NCBI RefSeq assembly: GCF_913064665.1
Contig: NZ_CAJYBT010000013.1
Span: forward strand, 1 to 64,000
Direction of reading: 5' to 3'
DNA from: an uncultured Thioclava sp.
Lineage (GTDB): Bacteria; Pseudomonadota; Alphaproteobacteria; Rhodobacterales; Rhodobacteraceae
DNA: 64,000 nt
This document shows positions 57,582 to 64,000 of this stretch, one piece after another. The translations under genes were made by a program, and so were the position numbers. The notes under the pieces were generated by a model. It saw nothing but the letters and a program-made list of their open reading frames with translations, was not told the DNA's origin and did no database searches. Position 1 is the first letter of the stretch. Every line of letters starts with the position of its first letter.

Positions 57582-59447
57582 CTGTCACGCATTTCTGACC
57601 CTCAGCGCCTTCGCGCGCTTCAGCAGACCGGTCTTTTGGACGCCCCGAGCCAAGAGGCGTTTGACCGTGCAACGCGGCTCGCGGCCCGTATCGTGGGCAC
57701 ACCGGTCGCACTGGTGTCGCTGGTCGATGAGAGCCGGCAATTCCTGCTGTCGCAAACCGGGGTCGATGACAGCACAGCCGGGTTGCGCGAAACCCCGCTG
57801 AGCCATTCGTTTTGCCGCCACGTGGTGGAGAACGATAGCTCTTTGATCGTGTCGGATGCGCGCCAAGACCCGCGTGTGCGCGACAATGGCGCGGTCGATG
57901 ATCTGAACGTGATCGCCTATCTGGGCGTTCCGCTGCGCACGATTGAGGGCGATGTGCTGGGCTCATTTTGCGTGATCGGCCATGAGCCGCGCGTCTGGAC
58001 CGATGAGGACCACGCCACCCTGCTGGATCTGGCCGCCGGGGTTGAGGCGGAAATTCGACTGCGCCGTCAAACCAACCTCGCCCATCAAGAACACGAGGTG
58101 TTTCGCGCCATTCTGGATCAGATGCCAATCGGTGTCGCGCTGGCCGAGGCGGGAACCGGGCGCTTGCTTGATGCCAACAACACGGCGCGCAATCTGATGG
58201 GCGCTGCGGTGGAAGTTTCGGCGGGCTTGGCCAATTCCGGTCTGCAGGCGTTTGATGCCAACGGCCAGCCTTATAGCAACGAGGCATTGCCGCTGAACCG
58301 GGCCGCTTTGCGCAATGAGGTGATCACCGCAGAGGAGGTCACCATTCAGCAACCCGGGCGCGCGCCGCTGCATCTGTTGATCTCGGCGCACCGGATCGAC
58401 AGCGACCCGCCTCTTGCGGTTGCGACCCTGCTGAACGTGACCGAGCGCAAACGCGCCGAGCGCAACGCCTTCCAAAGCGCCGAGCGATTGGCGCATTTTC
58501 ACGAGGTGACGCGCGACGGCATTCTGGAACTCGATGCCGAGAATTGCGTGCGCTATTCCAATGGCGTGATGCGCGAACGCGTGCGCAGAGCCCATAGTGC
58601 GCAACTGGCCGACGCGCTTCTGGGCGCAAATATATTACAGGAATTCCCCAATTTGCAGGGTACAGAGTTGGAGGCCGCGATGGGACGTGCGCGCGCAACC
58701 CAACAGCCTCAGGCCGCCGATGTGGTGGCCCATGACTCGCGTGTCCTTGAGGCGCGGTTGTTTCCCGAAGACGGCACGCTGCTGATCTATCTGCGCGATG
58801 TCACCGATGAGCGCGCCGTCGCCCAAGCCCGCGAAATTCTGGCGCGCGAGCTGAACCACCGGGTCAAGAACCTGTTTGCGATGATGTCAGGGCTGATCGG
58901 CATGACCGCGCGCCATGCCACCTCGCCTGCATCGATGGCCGAGGGGTTGCGCGCGCGCATCAACGCTTTAGCGCGCGCCCATGATCTGGTCAGCCCGACC
59001 GCGACGCTGGAAACCGGGTTTCGCGGCGAGGTCGATTTCGATGCGCTGATCCGCGCCATCCTTGCCCCTTATGTCAGCGCGCAGGACCTGCGGGTGGTGC
59101 TGGAGGGGCTGCCGGTGTTGCTCAATCAGGCGGGGGCGACGAATTTCGCGCTGGTGCTGCATGAACTGGCGACCAATGCGGTGAAATACGGCGCCCTTTC
59201 GTGCGAAACGGCCAAACTGCACCTGAGTTGGCAAATTGTCCCCGGCGATGAGGGCCCGATGCTGGCCTTTGACTGGCACGAAAGCGGTTGCCCCGAGCGC
59301 CTTGAGCCGCCCCGCCCGACCGGCTTTGGCAATCGCCTGATCGATCTGACAATTCACGGCCAGTTGCGCGGCACCTATGGAACCGAGTGGCCCGCTGACG
59401 GGTTCCTTGCACGAATTCACGTGCCAATGGAGCTTATTAAAGGGTAA
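57582..59447 (+). CDS. HWE-type sensor histidine kinase (GAF-PAS-PAS)
   Basis: A soluble sensor kinase. The GAF domain (about residues 20-150, FDRATRLAARIVGTPVALVS) is followed by two PAS-like units (about 165-285 and 295-405) and an HWE/HisKA_2 kinase core with phospho-His426 in RELNHRVKNLFAMM and a LHELATNAVKYGAL N-box. The start is uncertain. The GAF similarity begins at RISDPQRLRALQQTGLL, in front of the first TTG (57636), and a stop lies at 57570. CTG at 57582, with GAGG 7 nt upstream, is the best candidate. The receiver gene follows 4 nt later. Confidence 0.88.
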   Translation: MSRISDPQRLRALQQTGLLDAPSQEAFDRATRLAARIVGTPVALVSLVDESRQFLLSQTGVDDSTAGLRETPLSHSFCRHVVENDSSLIVSDARQDPRVRDNGAVDDLNVIAYLGVPLRTIEGDVLGSFCVIGHEPRVWTDEDHATLLDLAAGVEAEIRLRRQTNLAHQEHEVFRAILDQMPIGVALAEAGTGRLLDANNTARNLMGAAVEVSAGLANSGLQAFDANGQPYSNEALPLNRAALRNEVITAEEVTIQQPGRAPLHLLISAHRIDSDPPLAVATLLNVTERKRAERNAFQSAERLAHFHEVTRDGILELDAENCVRYSNGVMRERVRRAHSAQLADALLGANILQEFPNLQGTELEAAMGRARATQQPQAADVVAHDSRVLEARLFPEDGTLLIYLRDVTDERAVAQAREILARELNHRVKNLFAMMSGLIGMTARHATSPASMAEGLRARINALARAHDLVSPTATLETGFRGEVDFDALIRAILAPYVSAQDLRVVLEGLPVLLNQAGATNFALVLHELATNAVKYGALSCETAKLHLSWQIVPGDEGPMLAFDWHESGCPERLEPPRPTGFGNRLIDLTIHGQLRGTYGTEWPADGFLARIHVPMELIKG

Positions 59448-59451
59448 TTCG

Positions 59452-59847
59452 ATGCGTATCGAACGGAAAGAGTACTGGCTCAGGGGCTGCAAAGTCCTTG
59501 TGGCAGAAGATGAAATGCTGATCGCCTATGACATCGCCTATTCCATCGAAGAGGCCGGTGGCGAGGTGGTCGGCCCCGTGGCGACGCTCGCCAAGGCCCG
59601 CAGCCTGATCGCAACCGATCAAATTGATGCGGCCGTGCTGGATATGAACCTGCTGGATGGTAATTCCGAACCGCTGGTGAAGGAATTGCGCGCGCGTCAT
59701 ATTCCGGTGCTTGTAAACACCGCCGAGCGTCTGCCGCTGCCGTTTCAAACGGTATTGCCCGAGGTTTTGGTCTTTGGCAAACCCACCATGCCCGAGACAT
59801 TGGCGCAGGCGCTAGGCGAGAGTCTGCAGGGCGAACTCTGGGCCTGA
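59452..59847 (+). CDS. Single-domain response regulator
   Basis: A 131-residue receiver-only protein. The acidic pocket AEDE, phospho-acceptor Asp64 (AVLDMNLLDG), the Thr/Ser equivalent in LVNTAERLP and Lys in FGKP are all present. There is no output domain, so it likely acts by protein binding or as a phosphate sink for the HWE kinase just upstream. Its stop codon lies inside a perfect 18-bp palindrome (59839-59856). Confidence 0.9.
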   Translation: MRIERKEYWLRGCKVLVAEDEMLIAYDIAYSIEEAGGEVVGPVATLAKARSLIATDQIDAAVLDMNLLDGNSEPLVKELRARHIPVLVNTAERLPLPFQTVLPEVLVFGKPTMPETLAQALGESLQGELWA

Positions 59848-59856
59848 TCAGGCCCA
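59839..59856. repeat. 18-bp perfect palindrome at the regulator stop
   Basis: TGGGCCTGATCAGGCCCA is fully palindromic and includes the TGA stop of the receiver gene. As RNA it can fold to a 7-bp stem with a GAUC loop. It could be a weak terminator or a protein-binding site; no U run follows. Confidence 0.6.
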
Positions 59857-59958
59857 AGCTTTGCGCCGCAAGCGCGCACACCCACCACATAACCTAGCGT
59901 AAACGTGATCGGGGTGCGACGTTTCGGCCCCTCGCCGGATCGCCCTCAGTGTCGCGAT

Positions 59959-59993
59959 ACTTCCCTGATATCTTGATTGCGCCAAAGGGAGGT
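59959..59993 (+). promoter_or_regulatory. Possible ribosome-site hairpin before ClpP-like gene
   Basis: ACTTCCCT (59959-59966) can pair with AGGGAGGT (59986-59993), which is the ribosome site 5 nt before the ATG at 59999. All eight pairs form with one G-U, but the loop is 19 nt, so the structure is weaker than those before the DUF533 and usp genes. Confidence 0.4.
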
Positions 59994-59998
59994 GACGC

Positions 59999-60730
59999 AT
60001 GACTGGACGAAACACACGCACCCCAATCGACAAGACCCCGCGCCGCACGGCACCGTTTCACACGATGAACGGGCTGTTGGCGGCGCTGGGCTTTATCGTC
60101 TTTGGATTTGAGATCGATCATGGCGGGGCCTCGCATGCTCAGACGCTCGGACTTGAAGCCGCCAATGCCACGCCGCATGACGATGATGCAAACCCGGCGC
60201 TGCGCGCAGAAATGCCACCGGAACTGGCGATTGGCGGGGATGGGGCGCAGATAACGCTGCGCGGCCATATCGCAGAGGGAGACGCCGCACGCATCGCGCG
60301 CACGCTTTCGGCGCGGCGCGCACAAGGCACGCCGGTGCGCGTCGTCAGCATGAATTCCACCGGAGGCTCGCTGCATGAGGCGCTGGTGATCGGGCGGATG
60401 CTGCGCGCGGCCGGGGTCACCACGCAATTGCGCGCAAATGCGATCTGCTATTCCGCCTGCCCCTATATGTTTGCCGGCGGACAAGACCGGAGTGTTGATG
60501 TGCAGGGACGGCTGGGCGTCAATCAGGGATATATCAATCCTGCCAGCCCCCAAGACAGCGCGCAGACCGCCGCTGATGTGCAAAACGGCACCGCGCGGGT
60601 GATGCGCTACCTTGCGGAAATGGGGGTGGATGTCGGCCTTTTGGAGCCTGCATTGGCAACCCCGCCCAACCGCATCCACCTGCTGAGCCGCCCGGATTTG
60701 ACGCGCTATCATCTGACCACGGGTGCTTAG
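59999..60730 (+). CDS. ClpP/crotonase-fold exported protein
   Basis: A 243-residue protein with an N-terminal signal or anchor (about residues 20-46, GLLAALGFIVFGFEI) and a ClpP-like domain (about 80-235). VVSMNSTGGSLHEALVIGRM is the oxyanion and first glycine motif, and NAICYSACPYMFAGG carries the likely catalytic Ser. It resembles predicted periplasmic COG3904-type proteins as I recall them. Proteolysis is possible but not shown. It stands alone upstream of usp. Confidence 0.78.
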   Translation: MTGRNTRTPIDKTPRRTAPFHTMNGLLAALGFIVFGFEIDHGGASHAQTLGLEAANATPHDDDANPALRAEMPPELAIGGDGAQITLRGHIAEGDAARIARTLSARRAQGTPVRVVSMNSTGGSLHEALVIGRMLRAAGVTTQLRANAICYSACPYMFAGGQDRSVDVQGRLGVNQGYINPASPQDSAQTAADVQNGTARVMRYLAEMGVDVGLLEPALATPPNRIHLLSRPDLTRYHLTTGA

Positions 60731-60784
60731 ATTAGCTAAGGAAATTCGGCCCAATCGCTGGACCCTATTGAAACTTGCCCTAGT

Positions 60785-60829
60785 CTTTTCCCCATCAACG
60801 ATCTGTGAAAACACAGTGATGGGGGAAAG
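60785..60829 (+). promoter_or_regulatory. Strong ribosome-site-masking hairpin before usp
   Basis: CTTTTCCCCATCA (60785-60797) pairs with TGATGGGGGAAAG (60817-60829), 13 pairs with one G-U. Stacked on it is CTGTG/CACAG with an AAAA loop (60803-60816). The right arm is the whole ribosome site and ends at the base before the ATG. A UUUU run in the left arm faces the site, as in FourU RNA thermometers. The fold would keep the stress gene silent until it melts or is bound. Confidence 0.75.
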
Positions 60830-61246
60830 ATGTTTACCGAGATCATGGTTCCGGTGGATTTGCGCCACGCGGAAAAACTCGCCAAAACGCTTACGATTGC
60901 CGCCGATCTCGCGCAGAAATATGGCGCGCGGATCACCTATGTCGGCGTGACCGCGAACGTCCCGAGTTCGATCGCGCGAAACCCTGAAGACTATCACGAG
61001 AAACTCGTGCAATTCGCGGCCTCGCAGGCAGCGATGCATAGGCTGGAGACGCGCGCGCACATGATTGTGGCCGATGACCCGGCCGTCGATCTGAACCACA
61101 AACTCTCGCAAGCGGTGCAAGAGCTGCGCGCCGATCTGGTGGTCATGGCATCCCATCTGCCCAATGTGGGCGATTACGTCTGGTCGTCGCATGGCGGCCT
61201 TCTAGCCTCGCATTCCAAAGCCTCGGTATTTCTGGTGCGCGCGTAA
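60830..61246 (+). CDS. Universal stress protein
   Basis: A 138-residue UspA-fold protein. It starts MFTEIMVPVDLRHAEKLAKT and has the ADLVVMASHLPN strand and a C-terminal SKASVFLVRA. The usual ATP-binding Gly pattern is reduced (SHGGLLASHSKA), so nucleotide binding is uncertain. It lies 54 bp before a BCCT osmolyte transporter, and the pair may be co-transcribed; small Usp proteins next to osmolyte transporters can modulate transport (for example TeaD), which is an inference here. Confidence 0.88.
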   Translation: MFTEIMVPVDLRHAEKLAKTLTIAADLAQKYGARITYVGVTANVPSSIARNPEDYHEKLVQFAASQAAMHRLETRAHMIVADDPAVDLNHKLSQAVQELRADLVVMASHLPNVGDYVWSSHGGLLASHSKASVFLVRA

Positions 61247-61300
61247 GGCGCGCCGCCACCCCCTCGCAACGACAACACACAATAACAAGGAGGACGGCAC

Positions 61301-62941
61301 ATGGCCGAAGCCGACGAAAGTCAGGGCATCCCCGCACCCCAAGGCGACACGCAACTGATCGACACCGATTATGAGATCGGTCAGGACAACCTGGAAGGCA
61401 GCGTTGGCCCGATCGGGTTTGACGTGCACAACCCGGTCTTCATGGTCTCGGCGCTGTCGATCATGGCCTTTGTATTTTACGCGCTGGCCCTGCCCGAACA
61501 GGCCAGTGCGGTCTTTGGCTGGTTGCGCCCTTGGCTGACCTCGACCTTCGACTGGTTCTTCATGTCGGCGGCGGATTTCTTTGTGCTGTTTTGCCTGTTT
61601 CTGATCGTCAGCCCTTGGGGCAAGGTCCGTTTAGGCGGCAAAGATGCAGCGCCCGATTATTCCTATATCGGTTGGTTCGCGATGCTGTTTGCCGCCGGGA
61701 TGGGCATTGGCCTGATGTTCTTTGGGGTGCTTGAGCCTGTCTATCACATGGCGATTTCAAGCCCGCTGGGCACGCCCTCGCCCTTTGATGCCGACGGCAA
61801 TATCATCCCCGGCAATGTCGATCGCGCCAAGGCGATGGGTTTGGCGGCGACGATCTATCACTGGGGGCTGCACCCGTGGGCGATCTATGCGGTGGTGGCG
61901 CTGGCCTTGGGGCTGTTCTCTTTTAACAAGGGCTTGCCGCTGACGATCCGTTCGGCATTTTACCCGATTTTCGGCGAAAGGATCTGGGGCTGGACCGGCC
62001 ATGTGATCGACATTCTGGCAGTGTTTGCGACGCTGTTTGGTCTGGCCACGAGCCTTGGGTTCGGGGCGCAGCAGGCCAATGCGGGGCTTAATCACGTCTT
62101 TGGCGTGCCGATCTCGATCACGGTGCAGGTAATCTTGATCACGATCATCACCGGCATCGCGCTGTTTTCGGTGCTGCGCGGTCTGGATGGCGGGGTCAAG
62201 CTGCTGTCTGAGATCAACATGGGCATCGCCGCGGTCTTGTTGCTGTTCGTTCTGCTTGCAGGTCCGACGCTGGCGATTTTCACGGATTTCGGCAAAGGGC
62301 TTTGGGCCTATGCCAAAGAGATCGTCCCGCTCTCGAACCCGATCGGGCGCACCGATGACGCCTATCGCGATGGCTGGACCGCGTTTTACTGGGCGTGGTG
62401 GATCAGCTGGTCGCCCTTCGTGGGCATGTTCATCGCGCGTGTTTCGCGGGGGCGCACGGTGCGCGAGTTCATCACCTGCGTGCTGATCATCCCCTCGATG
62501 GTCTGTGTGCTGTGGATGGCGGTGTTTGGCGGCGTGGCGATTGATCAGGTGCTGTCGGACCCGGCGACCTCGGCGGTCAAGGCGCAGGTGATCGATAACT
62601 ACAACCCGCCGCTGTCGCTGTTTGCGATGCTCGAAGGGCTGCCGCTTTCCTCGATCACCTCGGTGATTGCGATTGTGCTGGTGATCGTGTTCTTCGTCAC
62701 CTCGTCTGATAGCGGCTCGCTGGTGATCGATACGATCACGGCTGGTGGCAAGGTCGACGCCCCGGTGCCCCAGCGCGTGTTCTGGGCGACGTTTGAAGGC
62801 GCGGTGGCGATTGTGCTGCTGGTGGGCGGCGGTCTCAGCGCGTTGCAGGCGATGGTGATTTCCACCGGGCTGCCTTTTACCTTGGTGCTGTTGGTGATGT
62901 GTTGGGCGATCCTCAAGGGCTTGCGCGCCGAGCCGCGCTGA
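61301..62941 (+). CDS. BCCT-family osmolyte transporter
   Basis: A 546-residue, 12-helix betaine/choline/carnitine-type transporter. It shows AAGMGIGLMFFGVLEPVYHM (helix 3), the Trp-rich HWGLHPWAIYAVVALALGLF and the family hallmark YWAWWISWSPFVGMFIARVS. The short N-terminal cytoplasmic tail of about 50 residues and the nearly absent C-terminal tail give no BetP-like osmosensing extension. The substrate is likely a quaternary amine; the sequence does not say which. AAGGAGG precedes the ATG, and a strong terminator follows. Confidence 0.93.
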   Translation: MAEADESQGIPAPQGDTQLIDTDYEIGQDNLEGSVGPIGFDVHNPVFMVSALSIMAFVFYALALPEQASAVFGWLRPWLTSTFDWFFMSAADFFVLFCLFLIVSPWGKVRLGGKDAAPDYSYIGWFAMLFAAGMGIGLMFFGVLEPVYHMAISSPLGTPSPFDADGNIIPGNVDRAKAMGLAATIYHWGLHPWAIYAVVALALGLFSFNKGLPLTIRSAFYPIFGERIWGWTGHVIDILAVFATLFGLATSLGFGAQQANAGLNHVFGVPISITVQVILITIITGIALFSVLRGLDGGVKLLSEINMGIAAVLLLFVLLAGPTLAIFTDFGKGLWAYAKEIVPLSNPIGRTDDAYRDGWTAFYWAWWISWSPFVGMFIARVSRGRTVREFITCVLIIPSMVCVLWMAVFGGVAIDQVLSDPATSAVKAQVIDNYNPPLSLFAMLEGLPLSSITSVIAIVLVIVFFVTSSDSGSLVIDTITAGGKVDAPVPQRVFWATFEGAVAIVLLVGGGLSALQAMVISTGLPFTLVLLVMCWAILKGLRAEPR

Positions 62942-62965
62942 GCGGTCTGGCCTAAAACCACGACG

Positions 62966-62996
62966 AAAGCGGCGGGTCAGATCCCGTCGCTTTTTT
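62966..62996 (+). terminator. Intrinsic terminator of usp-BCCT unit
   Basis: An 11-bp stem (62966-62976 with 62983-62993, one G-U pair) with a 6-nt loop runs into TTTTTT (62991-62996). It lies 25 nt after the BCCT stop. The facing gene on the minus strand ends just beyond, at 63019. Confidence 0.93.
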
Positions 62997-63018
62997 CATG
63001 TCGCGATGCGGCTTCACC

Positions 63019-63540
63019 TCAGGCTGGCATGCCGTATTCTGCCACGATGGCCCAGATTTCTGTATTCAGCGCCCCGAGTTCCACGAGGGCCGCGTTCAGA
63101 TCGTCCAGCGTGGCGCGATCCAGCACGGCCTCTTCGCCAATCCGCAGGCTGGTTTTGCGATCGGCGATGCGCATCTGGATCGTGCGCACCGGACCGCCAC
63201 CCGCATCAAAGGCGTAAAGACAGTGATTGTAATGATTGCGCAGCCCGGAGACTTTTTTCATCCGGCCTGCCACTTTGATAACGCGTGCGCGCGCCGCTTC
63301 GGGCACCGGGCTTGCGCTGCGCTTGGCCAATCGCTCGACCAGATCGAGTCGCGCCCGCGTTGTGTTCAACGTCAGGTGCAAGATCACCGCCGTTTCCTTG
63401 TCGGTTTGCGCCAAACCTGCGATCAGGTGAATCAATAAACTCTCGGTATTGGTCCAAGCGTAGTTGATGCGCCCTATCTGCATCAGGAATGTATCAAACT
63501 CTGGCGGTGGTGCGCCCAGCGGCCCCTCAGGCGCCGCCAT
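63019..63540 (-). CDS. Unknown helical protein
   Basis: I do not recognise this 173-residue protein. It looks soluble and mainly helical, with no signal peptide or metal-binding cluster. A stretch near the N-terminus (INYAWTNTESLLIHLIAGLA) and a central YNHCLYAF are the most distinctive parts. Its start overlaps the end of the LuxR-type gene by 14 bp, so it is probably co-transcribed with and coupled to it. Confidence 0.7.
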   Translation of the reverse strand: MAAPEGPLGAPPPEFDTFLMQIGRINYAWTNTESLLIHLIAGLAQTDKETAVILHLTLNTTRARLDLVERLAKRSASPVPEAARARVIKVAGRMKKVSGLRNHYNHCLYAFDAGGGPVRTIQMRIADRKTSLRIGEEAVLDRATLDDLNAALVELGALNTEIWAIVAEYGMPA

Positions 63541-64000
63541 TGCGATGAAACCAGATCGCCGCCTCGGTGCGATTTGAGACGCCCAATTTGCCGATAATGC
63601 GGTGGATATGAAGCTTTACCGTATGCTCGGATAAAGAGAGTTGATTGGCGATAATCTTGTTGGGCTGACCCGAAGCGAGCATTCCCAACACCTCGGTTTC
63701 GCGCGGCGTCAAACCGGTGACCGGGCGTTCGCCATTTTGCGACGAAATCCCCGGGCCAGCGTCAAAGCCGTTCATACCGGGCAGATGCGGATTGCTCGGG
63801 CGGCAGCGCACCAGAACAGGGGGGATATAGTGCCCCCCCGACACCACCATCCGCAAGATCAAGAGCCATGTCGTCAGATTCACGTTCATCGGCAGCACGC
63901 TGATCTGGTTGGAGATGATTTGCGCGCCAAAGCGATCCATCAACTCGCGCCCATAGTCTTCATTCTCATAGGCGATCACGAATTTCACCCGAGAGAAGCG
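63527..64000 (-). CDS. LuxR-type response regulator (partial)
   Basis: The C-terminal 65 residues are a LuxR DNA-binding domain (GLTPRETEVLGMLASGQPNK, then LSLSEHTVKLHIHRIIGKLG). The upstream part resembles the end of a receiver-like domain (FVIAYENEDYGREL, VVSGGHYIPPVL). The frame is open to the window edge. The GTG at 63988 is only the first possible start inside the window and lies within what looks like domain sequence, so the gene most likely begins beyond 64000. It overlaps the unknown gene downstream. Confidence 0.82.
   Translation of the reverse strand, partial: RFSRVKFVIAYENEDYGRELMDRFGAQIISNQISVLPMNVNLTTWLLILRMVVSGGHYIPPVLVRCRPSNPHLPGMNGFDAGPGISSQNGERPVTGLTPRETEVLGMLASGQPNKIIANQLSLSEHTVKLHIHRIIGKLGVSNRTEAAIWFHRNGGA

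Overview
The window looks like a Rhodobacteraceae (Alphaproteobacteria) chromosome. It has GC-rich coding sequence, a str/S10/rpo ribosomal superoperon, two tuf copies, a ribosomal protein L3 with a long Ala/Glu-rich tail, PduO-type cobalamin adenosyltransferase next to a HIG1-like small membrane protein, and LacI-controlled binding-protein-dependent sugar operons. No genus can be named from the sequence alone.

Region 1 (1-26.3 kb, almost all minus strand) is the translation/transcription core. Read in the direction of transcription it runs secE-nusG-rplK-rplA-rplJ-rplL-rpoB-rpoC, then a strong terminator, a secreted protein of unknown function, a four-gene envelope cluster (GT2, LABN-domain protein, ArnT-like GT39, PAP2 phosphatase), then rpsL-rpsG-fusA-tuf and rpsJ-rplC-rplD-rplW. 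After rplW come a terminator and an oppositely oriented SH3-domain gene, and the S10 block resumes as rplB-rpsS-rplV-rpsC-rplP. The block is therefore cut into several transcription units, each with visible promoters or terminators. Several intergenic regions carry stacked RNA hairpins.

Region 2 (26.4-38.9 kb) lies between secE and tRNA-Trp. These are usually close neighbours in related genomes (recalled, not checked), so this looks like a 12.5-kb accessory insertion. It contains a DUF4405-like membrane protein, a sugar ABC operon with its own LacI regulator and a clan-J (GH32/GH68-like) glycosidase, decayed IS3-, IS256-like and IS481-type transposase fragments, and an unusual three-gene operon: a capsule-export/chain-length-type protein, a small unknown protein and an OpgH-type glucosyltransferase.

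Region 3 (38.9-49.9 kb) is mixed housekeeping: tRNA-Trp, a ZntB-type transporter, a CatB-like acetyltransferase, a VOC protein, the second tuf (identical protein), a cytochrome P450, a DUF533 protein, parC, a second SH3 protein, an SDR oxidoreductase, and the HIG1-like plus cobalamin adenosyltransferase pair.

Region 4 (49.9-57.3 kb) is a second sugar-type ABC operon in the same order as the first (lacI, binding protein, two permeases, cytoplasmic glycosidase, ATPase), but with a GH63/MGH1-like glycosidase. It is preceded by two perfect 14-bp LacI-type operators.

Region 5 (57.5-64 kb) is a sensing and stress block: an HWE-type histidine kinase with a receiver protein, a ClpP-fold periplasmic protein, a universal stress protein whose ribosome-binding site lies in a 13-bp hairpin, a BCCT osmolyte transporter, an unknown protein and a LuxR-type regulator cut by the window edge.

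The points most worth following up are the Shine-Dalgarno-masking hairpins before usp and the DUF533 gene, the split S10 operon, the repeated GAAA-loop hairpins in the rplJ leader, and the kpsE-like/small protein/opgH operon.
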